NCBI GenBank assembly: GCA_910585005.1
Contig: CAJUCN010000021.1
Coordinates: 1 to 43,063, forward strand
Direction of reading: 5' to 3'
Source of the DNA: an uncultured Lachnospiraceae bacterium
GTDB taxonomy: Bacteria; Bacillota; Clostridia; Lachnospirales; Lachnospiraceae
DNA length: 43,063 nucleotides
Shown: in pieces, positions 1 through 7,178 of the stretch
Numbering within the stretch: position 1 is the first letter of the stretch
Layout of the letters: every line of letters begins with the position of its first letter
Made by a program: the position numbers and the translations under genes
Notes under the pieces: model-generated
Database searches by the model: none
The model's input: the letters and a program-made list of their open reading frames with translations, nothing else
Told to the model about the DNA's origin: nothing

Positions 1-80
1 CTGAATTTTCTCTTTGAATTTTCAGGGTTGCATTGCTGTTTATTTGTCAAGGTGCTTTGTTCGTCTTGTCCAGACGCAAC
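1..80 (-). other. Leader of a stable RNA operon, probably pre-16S rRNA leader (partial)
   Basis: Read on the minus strand, this stretch follows a strong promoter and contains a box-like segment (GCACCTTGACAAATAAACAG) and then an imperfect inverted repeat at bases 1-25. From memory this resembles the leader just upstream of 16S rRNA genes in Lachnospiraceae. The rRNA gene itself would lie to the left of the window, so this is inference. No open reading frame is visible. Confidence 0.4.
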
Positions 81-86
81 TCTGAT

Positions 87-115
87 ATAGTAGCACAGGT
101 TGTTATCTAAGTCAA
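87..115 (-). promoter_or_regulatory. Strong outward promoter, likely rrn promoter
   Basis: On the minus strand a -35 TTGACT (bases 110-115) is followed by a 17-bp spacer and a -10 TACTAT (bases 87-92). Transcription would start near base 80 and leave the window to the left. The sequence upstream of the -35 is A/T-tract rich, which fits an UP element of a stable RNA promoter. Confidence 0.7.
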
Positions 116-136
116 GACTTTTTTTGAAAATTTTTC

Positions 137-155
137 CCACCGGGTCAGCCGGTGG
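137..155. repeat. Perfect 7-bp inverted repeat upstream of the left-end promoter
   Basis: CCACCGG and CCGGTGG flank a 5-nt loop. No clean U-tract follows on either strand, so it is a weak terminator candidate. It sits between the tRNA-Ser terminator and the outward promoter. The remaining bases of 116-252 are AT-rich with no gene seen. Confidence 0.4.
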
Positions 156-252
156 ATTTATATTGTAACATCAAAAATTAAATATTGTCAATATCCAATT
201 TTCAATATTATTCCAAATTAAAATGTCTGATCCTGCCAAGTCATGGTTTTTG

Positions 253-287
253 AAAAAAATCTGGAAGTATCAGATCGATACTCCCAG
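253..287 (-). terminator. Intrinsic terminator of tRNA-Ser
   Basis: On the minus strand an 11-bp stem (arms 277-287 and 261-271, one G-U pair) with a 5-nt loop is followed directly by a run of seven T (bases 253-259). It lies 18 bases beyond the 3' end of the tRNA. Confidence 0.85.
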
Positions 288-305
288 TACCATTGGCAGC
301 TAAAA

Positions 306-393
306 CGGAGAAAGAGGGATTTGAACCCTCGCGCCGGTCACCCGACCTACACCCTTAGCAGGGGCGCCTCTTCAGCCTCTTGAGTATTTCTCC
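306..393 (-). tRNA. tRNA-Ser(GCU)
   Basis: This 88-nt gene folds as a class II tRNA. The acceptor stem is GGAGAAA paired with TTTCTCC plus a G discriminator. The anticodon stem CGCCC/GGGTG closes the loop CTGCTAA, giving anticodon GCU, which reads AGC and AGU. The long variable arm (built around GGTCGGGTGACCGGC) and the T arm with GTTCAAATC are present. CCA is not encoded. It is transcribed alone, from its own promoter at 448-476 to the terminator at 253-287. Confidence 0.96.
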
Positions 394-447
394 ATGATCT
401 GAATTACACCGCTACCAATTTGTTACACGTTATACAACGCAAATGTT

Positions 448-476
448 ATTATACAAAAGCAAGTTTTGTTTGTCAA
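448..476 (-). promoter_or_regulatory. Full-consensus promoter of tRNA-Ser
   Basis: On the minus strand TTGACA (471-476), a 17-bp spacer and TATAAT (448-453) match the sigma-A consensus at every hexamer position. The predicted start near base 441 leaves a leader of about 48 nt before the tRNA. Confidence 0.9.
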
Positions 477-523
477 TGATTTATTGCATGTTTGTATGAA
501 ATTATTATTACAATTGCTCTTAA

Positions 524-1237
524 TTATGATTCACAAGAATATTTTTCTATTGTTTTTTCAATCCTTGTTTTTACTTCCTCTGCAATTTCTACTGTTTTCA
601 TTCCTTTATATTCTTCATAATACAAAGGCTCCATGTAGATTATCTTAACCTTAACTGGGTGAATATTCCTTTCATCAAAGGGCTTAAAGGAATCGATCAA
701 AGCGCAGGGAACGATCGGACACTTAGCTTTTGTAGCGCTTTTAAAACTCCCGCCTTTAAATTCTAACATTTTATTTCCCAGTTTGCTTCTGGTGCCTTCC
801 GGAAATATCAAAAAATTCTTTCCACTTTTCACGTCTTCTGCAACTGCATTGATCACTTTCATGGATTGCCTGATATTATCACGGTCCATAGGGTAAGCGC
901 CCAATGCTTTGATAACTTGTTTCAAAAGTATGAGATTGCCCGCTTCCTTTTTTGCCACAAACGAAAATGGCCTTGGGCAGGAATCCAAAAATACAAGTAC
1001 ATCAAACAATCCCTGATGATTAGGGAAAAATATAAAGCCATCTTCTTTAGGAATATTTTCTAACCCAAAAGCCTCTATGGTTACCCTTCCTGCATGATTT
1101 GCCTTTTTCGTCACTTTTTTAATTGTTTCAAAAGCTTCCTCATAAGAAATTTTATCACTTACGCCACATCGCCATATCAGGAAAAAATAATAAGGCACTT
1201 TCAAAATCAGTCTGATAACCATCAATGCAATTCTCAT
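524..1237 (-). CDS. plsC: 1-acyl-sn-glycerol-3-phosphate acyltransferase (PlsC family)
   Basis: This 237-residue protein would transfer an acyl chain to the sn-2 position of lysophosphatidic acid, making phosphatidic acid for membrane lipids at the inner face of the membrane. The family block I motif H-X4-D is at residues 74-79, and the block III motif FPEGTRS is at 145-151. A hydrophobic N-terminal segment (about residues 5-23) would anchor it. The length is normal. Its ATG overlaps the stop of the fumarase beta gene in an ATGA, so translation is probably coupled and it is the last gene of the leftward operon. No clear terminator is seen before the tRNA-Ser promoter. The acyl-donor preference cannot be read from sequence. 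Confidence 0.9.
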   Translation of the reverse strand: MRIALMVIRLILKVPYYFFLIWRCGVSDKISYEEAFETIKKVTKKANHAGRVTIEAFGLENIPKEDGFIFFPNHQGLFDVLVFLDSCPRPFSFVAKKEAGNLILLKQVIKALGAYPMDRDNIRQSMKVINAVAEDVKSGKNFLIFPEGTRSKLGNKMLEFKGGSFKSATKAKCPIVPCALIDSFKPFDERNIHPVKVKIIYMEPLYYEEYKGMKTVEIAEEVKTRIEKTIEKYSCES

Positions 1238-1788
1238 GTTTCCTCCTGGCAGCTATTTAAGACTCTTTCGTACAAGTCCTCTCCCTCTGCGTCCATAACA
1301 ACAATTACGGGAAAATCTACTACCTGTAGTTTACGAATTGCTTCTGTGCCCAGGTCATCATATGCAATCACCTCTGAATCGACAATCGATCGGGAAAGCA
1401 GAGCGCCTGCACCTCCTACTGCTGCAAAATAAACGGCGCCATTCCTTGTGACTGCTTCTTTCACTTCCTTTGACCTTTTTCCTTTTCCGATCATTCCCCG
1501 AAGCCCCAAATCTAAAAGGGCAGGCGTGTATTTGTCCATCCTGCTTGAAGTCGTAGGACCCGCAGAACCAATGGGACGCCCCTGCCTTGCGGGGGAAGGG
1601 CCCATATAATAGATAATCTGGTCTTGTATGTCAAACGGAAGCCCTCTTCCCTGTTCCAAAGCTTCATACATTCTTTTATGTGCCGCATCCCGTGCCGTGT
1701 ATATCGTTCCTGTGATGTAAACATAATCACCGGCTCTTAACTCTTTCGCAGCCTCTTTATCAAATGGCGCTTTCATGTGCTTTTCCAT
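1234..1788 (-). CDS. Class I fumarate hydratase, beta subunit (or L-tartrate dehydratase beta)
   Basis: This 184-residue protein matches the C-terminal (beta) half of class I iron-sulfur fumarases, which is a separate subunit in many anaerobes. It would pair with the alpha subunit encoded just upstream to interconvert malate and fumarate. Visible family features are GSAGPTTSSRMD (about 74-85), the glycine-rich GMIGKGKR (about 98-105) and AAVGGAGALLS (about 122-132). The ATG follows AGAGGAAG with good spacing. It starts 40 bases after the alpha gene stops and overlaps plsC by 4 bases. The same fold serves L(+)-tartrate dehydratase, and the sequence alone does not settle the substrate. Fumarase is the more likely role in a Lachnospiraceae-type anaerobe. 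Confidence 0.9.
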   Translation of the reverse strand: MEKHMKAPFDKEAAKELRAGDYVYITGTIYTARDAAHKRMYEALEQGRGLPFDIQDQIIYYMGPSPARQGRPIGSAGPTTSSRMDKYTPALLDLGLRGMIGKGKRSKEVKEAVTRNGAVYFAAVGGAGALLSRSIVDSEVIAYDDLGTEAIRKLQVVDFPVIVVMDAEGEDLYERVLNSCQEET

Positions 1789-1828
1789 ATCTTCCTCTCA
1801 TTTCGTAATTCTGTGATCAGAGCAGTTA

Positions 1829-2671
1829 TCAGATCAACCTCTCACAATGCCTGTTTACATGACAGCAAATATTTACCGCCACGGGCAGACCAGCAATATG
1901 CGTCGGGTATGTATTAACATGAACGGCAAGTGCAGTTATCCTTCCCCCAAGCCCGCCAGGGCCAATTCCCGTTTTATTCATTTGATCAAGAAGTTCTTTT
2001 TCCATCTCTTTCACATATGGAATATCGGAATGCTGCCCGATTGGACGGACTAATGCTTTTTTTGCCAATAAGGCACACTTTTCAAAAGTTCCTCCAATCC
2101 CTACACCTACTACCACCGGAGGACAGGCATTTGGCCCTGCATCCCTTACAGCCGTCAGAATCGCTTCTTTAACTCCTTCCAAGCCTTCTGCTGGTTTCAA
2201 CATAAAAATGCGGCTCATGTTTTCACTTCCAAAGCCTTTCGGGGCAACCGTTATCTTGATTTTATCCCCTTTCACAATATCATAATGAATAACCGCTGGC
2301 GTATTATCCTTTGTGTTTTTCCTGATTATGGGGTCATCCACTACTGATTTTCGTAAGTATCCTTCCTGGTATCCCTGCCTTACCCCTTCATTTACTGCAT
2401 CGGCAAGCAGGCCCCCTTCTACATGTACATCCTGTCCGACTTCTAAAAATATTACTGCCATTCCAGTATCCTGGCAGATGGGAATCTGATCTTCTGCCGC
2501 AATTTTAAGATTCTCCTGAAGCTGGCACAAGACCTGTTTTCCGAGAAGAGAACTTTCCGAATCTACAGCCTGCTTTAATGCCTGATCCATATCATCGGTC
2601 AAGCAATAGTTAGCTTCTATACACATTTCTTTTACATTTCTGGTAATATCCTTGACATTGACTATTCTCAT
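1829..2671 (-). CDS. Class I fumarate hydratase, alpha subunit (or L-tartrate dehydratase alpha)
   Basis: This 280-residue subunit carries the [4Fe-4S] cluster that performs the hydration or dehydration. The expected cysteines are visible: one in ICQDTGMA near residue 66, one in NACPPVVVGVGIGG near 183, and one in VNICCHVNRH near 269-270. GPGGLGG near 237-243 also fits the family. The start was placed at the ATG giving MRIVNVKD because GGGG lies 9 bases upstream; a reading five codons longer (from base 2686) is possible. It follows the HIT gene by 23 bases. A free-standing alpha subunit with a separate beta gene is the usual arrangement in oxygen-sensitive clostridial fumarases. Confidence 0.9.
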   Translation of the reverse strand: MRIVNVKDITRNVKEMCIEANYCLTDDMDQALKQAVDSESSLLGKQVLCQLQENLKIAAEDQIPICQDTGMAVIFLEVGQDVHVEGGLLADAVNEGVRQGYQEGYLRKSVVDDPIIRKNTKDNTPAVIHYDIVKGDKIKITVAPKGFGSENMSRIFMLKPAEGLEGVKEAILTAVRDAGPNACPPVVVGVGIGGTFEKCALLAKKALVRPIGQHSDIPYVKEMEKELLDQMNKTGIGPGGLGGRITALAVHVNTYPTHIAGLPVAVNICCHVNRHCERLI

Positions 2672-2694
2672 TGATGTCATCCCCATCTACTGTT

Positions 2695-3105
2695 CTATTC
2701 AATAATTATTTTTTTGATCTGCTCCAGATCCTCCTGGCTGGGCTCCCCTGCAATATATTTCAAAATTTCCCCATCATCTTTATATCTCGGTATCAAATGC
2801 ATATGGAAATGACGAACTGTCTGCCCTGCCGCCTCTCCGTTATTCTGGACAATATTAAAACCATCGCTGCCCAACTTTTCCGTCATCCTGACCATCATTT
2901 TTTTTGCAAGCTTTATCACCTCTACGGCAACATTTTCCGGAAGTTCATAAAAATCAGCATAATGTTCTTTGGGAATGATAAGAGCGTGCCCTTTAGTCGC
3001 AGGCCCTACATCCAAAATCACCTTAAACTTTTCATCCTCATAGATTGTAGATGAAGGAATCTCTCCGGCAATAATCTTACAAAAAATACAATTATCTTGT
3101 TTCAT
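2695..3105 (-). CDS. HIT family protein (Hint-like nucleotide hydrolase)
   Basis: This 136-residue protein has the defining histidine triad HFHMH at residues 99-103, which binds and hydrolyses nucleoside phosphoramidates or dinucleotides. Cysteines 6 and 9 with the downstream His near 48 fit the zinc site seen in Hint-type members. RYKDDGE closes the fold. The ATG follows AAAAGGAG at normal spacing and lies 16 bases after the flavodoxin-SCP2 gene. The physiological substrate of bacterial HIT proteins is generally not known, and nothing in the context narrows it, apart from co-transcription with fumarase. Confidence 0.9.
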   Translation of the reverse strand: MKQDNCIFCKIIAGEIPSSTIYEDEKFKVILDVGPATKGHALIIPKEHYADFYELPENVAVEVIKLAKKMMVRMTEKLGSDGFNIVQNNGEAAGQTVRHFHMHLIPRYKDDGEILKYIAGEPSQEDLEQIKKIIIE

Positions 3106-3121
3106 TTTGATTTACTCCTTT

Positions 3122-4129
3122 TCAAAGTCTGTTTTCCATAAAAACAAAAATCTGGTCTAACGTGCGGAGCACTCTGAAATCGCCTTTCATCTTCATTGCG
3201 CCTCCCATAAATGCTCTCTGGAACGTCATCCGGGCAAAAATAATATCGTCCATCGTTTCTTTGCTTATTTGTATTTCCACATCCGGATCCTGGATATTTC
3301 CGTAGTAATAATTATTTACTGCTCCGTTAATTTCTATGATAAGCGGCTGTCTCTTCCCTTCGATCAGAATCTTATATGTTGCCTTAAACCCTGGCTGCGG
3401 TACAAAATGTTCCTTAAGCTCGCTTATATATTCCTCTCTACGCTCTTCCTGTTCCACAGTTCCCATCATATCCCGGAACAGACTGGTCAATTCCTGAATA
3501 TCCTGCTTCTGCCTCTTCACATAACTATCATCTGCCGCATATTGGGAGAGCTGTTCCGATTCTTGAGGCGTTAAATCAATGTTTTGCGTTATGGACACCA
3601 TCTGCTTTACTGCCTGGTTGCTTGCCGGGAAACTTGCCATCTTCTGGTTAATTGTCCGGTACATGTTTTCAGCTCTCTTTTCAACAATCCGGTTATAATC
3701 CTCATTTCCATCAAAAATTGCAATATCCGCAATGTATCCGCATATCCCACTGCAAGGTAACCCTCCCAGAATTTCCCATGCATTTGCAAGCGCCAGCTTT
3801 CCTTCTCTTTCCCCATAGGTCGTTGACATGACTACCGGACACATATAGGTCCTTGCAATCTTTTCCTTATCCCCATAAAGCCAACATGCATCTAAAAACC
3901 GGTACATATAACCGCCTATTCCAAACCATTCTACCGTAGAAGCAAGTATGATGCCATCTGCCGTTTTTATTGTTTGTGGAAGTGTGGTAATGGTATTTTT
4001 TAATTCATACAAATTAAATCTTTCTATGGTCACATGAAGTTCTTCCAATACTTCCTGCATCTTGTTAATAACATACAAAGTCGGGTCATCCATCAATCCC
4101 CTGCCGCCATAATAGATATTAATTTTCAT
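3122..4129 (-). CDS. Flavodoxin-fold NAD(P)H oxidoreductase fused to an SCP2-like domain
   Basis: The 335-residue protein has two parts. Residues 1-180 look like an NADPH-dependent FMN reductase or flavodoxin-fold domain: an alternating start (MKINIYYGGRG), a central strand leading to ILASTVEWFGIGGYMYRFLD near 60-80, and a later MSTTYGE segment. Residues 225-335 resemble a sterol carrier protein 2 (SCP2) domain, a hydrophobic-ligand pocket, ending in AFMGGAMKMKGDFRVL, which is typical of such domains. It would act in the cytosol as a redox protein that holds a lipid-like or aromatic ligand, but the substrate is unknown. It is the first gene of the operon with HIT, fumarase and PlsC, with a promoter at 4162-4190. 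Confidence 0.75.
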   Translation of the reverse strand: MKINIYYGGRGLMDDPTLYVINKMQEVLEELHVTIERFNLYELKNTITTLPQTIKTADGIILASTVEWFGIGGYMYRFLDACWLYGDKEKIARTYMCPVVMSTTYGEREGKLALANAWEILGGLPCSGICGYIADIAIFDGNEDYNRIVEKRAENMYRTINQKMASFPASNQAVKQMVSITQNIDLTPQESEQLSQYAADDSYVKRQKQDIQELTSLFRDMMGTVEQEERREEYISELKEHFVPQPGFKATYKILIEGKRQPLIIEINGAVNNYYYGNIQDPDVEIQISKETMDDIIFARMTFQRAFMGGAMKMKGDFRVLRTLDQIFVFMENRL

Positions 4130-4161
4130 ATTGCTCCTACCTTTCTCAAACTACTGTAAAT

Positions 4162-4190
4162 AGTATAAGGCGATTTGTCTTATCTGTAAA
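4162..4190 (-). promoter_or_regulatory. Promoter of the flavodoxin-HIT-fumarase-plsC operon
   Basis: On the minus strand TTTACA (4185-4190), a 17-bp spacer and TATACT (4162-4167) each match consensus at five of six positions. The -35 lies inside the last codons of the FHA gene, so the Tad operon and the next operon are separate but touching units. Confidence 0.7.
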
Positions 4191-5454
4191 TAAATTTTAA
4201 TTTCCCCAAGCGAATTTCATCTCCCGGTTCTATCAATTCTGATGTATTTGGTTCTAGCCGCATACCATTGCGAAACGTACCGTTCGTTGAATTTAAATCA
4301 GTAATATAAATTCTGCTCCCTGACCTGCTGAACCTCGCGTGCATTCTGCTAATACTCTGCTCATCAATGATCATATCCACCATACCGGCCAGTTTTCCTA
4401 CGGTAAGCGGAAGCATCTCAAGATCTATGTGGTATTTATTCTTCCGATCCACCCCATAAAGCTTATTTTCACAACTTTCTGCCCACGGAATAAAAACAGT
4501 GTTTCCCGGTTCTGTTTGATGTTGTATACTTCTTTCATTGGTTGGGATCAAAGGGCTGCTTTGCTCCATTTCCTTTCCTTCTTTCTGTTTCTTTTGTTTC
4601 AAAGCTTCCGGTGCAAAATACCATACAGCAGTTCCGCCCAAAATCAGTATGACCATTCCCCACCCCACAGCAAGATATAACTTTCCCATATAAGACAAAT
4701 GATAAAAATTCATGATATACACAAGCGCTCCCATACCGATTGCTGCAAGTATAACAGGCAAAAGAACCTTTTTTATTTTTTCATTTTCCTTTTTTTCCTT
4801 TTCGATAACTAAAGTGTCTATACATCCATTATCCTCATTGATGACCTCTTCCTGCAAGTTATTTTTCTTCTCTTCCATCCGGCCGGATTGGAAGACTGTT
4901 TTCTCTTTATGGCTATAGCAATCATCTTGGAACCACTCTAGCACCTCATCTAACGCAAACTGATCCCTTTGGATCAGGTCAGTAATTTTATAAACCATTT
5001 CAACAGCCTTCATATCTTCATTGTCTACTCCTGATAAAAAGAAATTCATCAGGTCAGACAGACTTCCCTCTTCCGGATTGGGATAATATAAAAAAGATAT
5101 CTCCTCGGTTCCAACATCCAAAAAAATATACTCCGGCAGCAAAACCATGCAATTTCCATCCAATAAATATTTTTGAAGAACATCATTTACCATTTTCAAT
5201 TGTATAAAAAACTTTTTTAAAAAATCTATCCCTATTGTTCTTCCTGCAAAATAGCTTTGAAGGCTCTGTTTAGAAGAGATCTCGTAGTAGATCAGCAATT
5301 CTCCGTTAATGTGTTTTTCACTGGATTCTAGCAGTCCGCTTATGCTGTTTTCTGTCATCATTTTTCTTTGGTATACATTTTCTGACAAACAGCCATTGTC
5401 CTTTAAAATTAAATAATTATGCCTATAATCCTTATAATATTTGGTTTCCAGCAT
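4180..5454 (-). CDS. DUF6382 and FHA domain membrane protein of the Tad locus
   Basis: This 424-residue protein has an N-terminal globular domain (about 1-190) of the type I recognise as DUF6382, then an acidic linker, two hydrophobic segments at about 230-285, and a C-terminal forkhead-associated domain (about 340-424). The FHA signature is visible as SRMHARF and DLNSTNGTFRNG, the loops that bind phosphothreonine. It would sit in the cytoplasmic membrane and may connect a Ser/Thr kinase signal to pilus assembly; this is inference from FHA biology. No kinase gene is in the window. It is the last gene of the Tad operon, 4 bases after the TadE gene. Confidence 0.8.
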   Translation of the reverse strand: MLETKYYKDYRHNYLILKDNGCLSENVYQRKMMTENSISGLLESSEKHINGELLIYYEISSKQSLQSYFAGRTIGIDFLKKFFIQLKMVNDVLQKYLLDGNCMVLLPEYIFLDVGTEEISFLYYPNPEEGSLSDLMNFFLSGVDNEDMKAVEMVYKITDLIQRDQFALDEVLEWFQDDCYSHKEKTVFQSGRMEEKKNNLQEEVINEDNGCIDTLVIEKEKKENEKIKKVLLPVILAAIGMGALVYIMNFYHLSYMGKLYLAVGWGMVILILGGTAVWYFAPEALKQKKQKEGKEMEQSSPLIPTNERSIQHQTEPGNTVFIPWAESCENKLYGVDRKNKYHIDLEMLPLTVGKLAGMVDMIIDEQSISRMHARFSRSGSRIYITDLNSTNGTFRNGMRLEPNTSELIEPGDEIRLGKLKFIYR

Positions 5455-5458
5455 TTCG

Positions 5459-5875
5459 TTATTTTCTCCCTTCCCTTAATAATGCCACCGGATTTTTCTT
5501 CTGTACACATTTCTCTGCCGGTTCTTTATATCCATTACGCCATACTTGAATATTTACATGCTCTGTATCTATTGTACATGTCCCTTCCGTATAGGAGTAT
5601 ACTGGATACATCCCTTTGCATAGATTCAATCTCTCTTGCACATAGTCTTCTGCCTCCCACTTTGGGGTTTCCTCTCCATAGATCACTTCCCCATATCCAC
5701 TTTCACCATAGGTAAATCTCCCCCCACGCATTCCCAACAAAAATGTATCTTGGGAAATTGCACACCGGCAATACATAAACAGCGCTGCCAGTATAATCAT
5801 CATGTAAAGAAACAACACTATGGGTAAAATAAACGATGCTTCTATTGTAAAATAACCCTTTAAACATTTATGCAT
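5459..5875 (-). CDS. TadE-like pseudopilin
   Basis: The 138-residue protein starts with a short basic stretch and then GYFTIEASFILPIVLFL, the N-terminal pilin-like helix of TadE proteins. Cleavage by the prepilin peptidase would fall after the Gly, leaving a Glu at about mature position 5. The rest is extracytoplasmic with three Cys. The start was set at the ATG at 5873-5875 because the longer reading runs back through the upstream gene and adds an unlikely leader. The gene overlaps the prepilin peptidase stop by 8 bases. TadE-type pseudopilins are minor components needed for Flp pilus assembly. Confidence 0.8.
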   Translation of the reverse strand: MHKCLKGYFTIEASFILPIVLFLYMMIILAALFMYCRCAISQDTFLLGMRGGRFTYGESGYGEVIYGEETPKWEAEDYVQERLNLCKGMYPVYSYTEGTCTIDTEHVNIQVWRNGYKEPAEKCVQKKNPVALLREGRK

Positions 5876-6299
5876 ATAATAACAAAACCTCCATTCCCAA
5901 TAACAAAAATGGGACAAATGCAATTGGTTCTTTTCGCTTGCGTAGCAGGCAGATTAAGGCAAATATCCCGGCCGCCCATATTGCAAGACATCCTGTAAGA
6001 ATCACCCATTGGACATCTGTCCATAGTCCCAATACCATAACCACGATCCCATCCCCTTTCCCAATACTTTCTCTTGTTATGACGGATAACGCAAAAAGGA
6101 TTAATCCGGGAACACACCCCCATACCATTTCCATAATCAAAAACTGTCCTGCGAAAATTCTTCCCAAAATTGCTGCCACTGCACCAACCCCCACTTTCCT
6201 GACGGATACCTTTTTTTCTTTAATATCATCTGCCGAAAGTATCGCCAAAAAAACCAATACTCCGCAATACATTATCTGCTCCATACTTTGTCTCCACAT
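5868..6299 (-). CDS. Prepilin peptidase (A24 family, TadV/CpaA type)
   Basis: This 143-residue membrane protein would cleave the leader of the Flp pilin and TadE-like proteins. The two catalytic aspartates of A24 peptidases are visible: one in ADDIKEKKV near residue 25 and one in the GKGDG signature near residues 80-84. About four to five hydrophobic segments span the sequence. It lacks the N-terminal methylase domain, as Tad-type peptidases do. The start is uncertain between base 6299 and an internal ATG five codons later. It overlaps the upstream TadE-like gene and the downstream TadE gene, so the three are coupled. Confidence 0.85.
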   Translation of the reverse strand: MWRQSMEQIMYCGVLVFLAILSADDIKEKKVSVRKVGVGAVAAILGRIFAGQFLIMEMVWGCVPGLILFALSVITRESIGKGDGIVVMVLGLWTDVQWVILTGCLAIWAAGIFALICLLRKRKEPIAFVPFLLLGMEVLLLYA

Positions 6300-7156
6300 A
6301 TACTACACGGCGTATATCCCTTTGCTTTTCCTAAAGGAATCGTATAAACGGTTCTTTTTAGCGAAGAACAGTCTGCTTTGCCATGATACCTGCTGCCATC
6401 TTCAGAAAGAAACACGGCGCCTCCATCTTTGGGGTGACACCTTTCACATGGATCGTATTTTCCCCCGGCGCTATTCCTGATCCCTTTGACTTCCTCACTG
6501 CTAATCATCCTGACAGGAACCCTTAAGTAAGTACAATCCCAAGAAAGATGATATTTCTTCCCTGTACGGGTCACATAGACACATACCTCTTCTAAAGGCT
6601 GTTGTGCTATTTGCTCATTTCCAGAAAATCCAATCCATGCATGGCTGTAAAATTCATCTTCCAATAGTACTTTTCCAATAGGAATCCAATGAACAAACGG
6701 TTTTAAACCGTAACAAACCTTTAATCGTATTAATCCGTTTGTTTCCACAGAGGATAGATCCTGCACTTCTATTCCTTTCGCACCCCCCGCCACACACAGG
6801 TAAGGAATCTGTTGCTTATTCATATACGCGGCAATACCTTCTGCTGCATCACCCTGCACTTCCCTGCCTTCGTTATAATCCTTTCGTGTAAATGCTATTT
6901 CATTCCCTGTCTGATGAAGCGCTTCCCGCATATTTGACTGAACCCGCACGGCTTCCAGAGCAAGGAGCACCGTCATAAGAAAAAACAAAAATACCGGAAG
7001 GACTATGCTTGCTTCTAATGCCATGTTTCCCTTTAACTGAATGGAGGAAAGAAAAAATGCCCTCTTTTTTGACATATTATTATTTTTATAGACTACTATG
7101 AGAGAAGGGATTATTATCTTGGATTTTTGTGTTTTATGTCTTATAAAAGAGAGCAC
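6272..7156 (-). CDS. TadE/TadG-like pseudopilin with two tandem Cys (Y-H-C-CxxC) modules
   Basis: The 294-residue protein has a pilin-like helix at about 43-70 (GNMALEASIVLPVFLF), with a possible peptidase site after Gly43, and a long extracytoplasmic part. Its C-terminal 95 residues hold two copies of one pattern: Y202-H203, C208, C237, C240, and Y257-H258, C263, C284, C287. This is the small Cys/His module often seen at the ends of secreted Firmicute proteins (YH....C..L, then PC..C), and it probably binds metal. The GTG start at 7154-7156 was chosen because GGAGG lies nine bases upstream; the ATG at 7075 has no visible ribosome site. The gene follows DUF5702 by 22 bases. Confidence 0.78.
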   Translation of the reverse strand: MLSFIRHKTQKSKIIIPSLIVVYKNNNMSKKRAFFLSSIQLKGNMALEASIVLPVFLFFLMTVLLALEAVRVQSNMREALHQTGNEIAFTRKDYNEGREVQGDAAEGIAAYMNKQQIPYLCVAGGAKGIEVQDLSSVETNGLIRLKVCYGLKPFVHWIPIGKVLLEDEFYSHAWIGFSGNEQIAQQPLEEVCVYVTRTGKKYHLSWDCTYLRVPVRMISSEEVKGIRNSAGGKYDPCERCHPKDGGAVFLSEDGSRYHGKADCSSLKRTVYTIPLGKAKGYTPCSICGDKVWSR

Positions 7157-7178
7157 TTTTTCTTTCCTCCATCAAATC

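Noticed and set aside
5938..6480. 180-residue plus-strand reading frame opposite the prepilin peptidase
   Set aside because: It crosses two well-supported minus-strand genes and has no family features or ribosome site.
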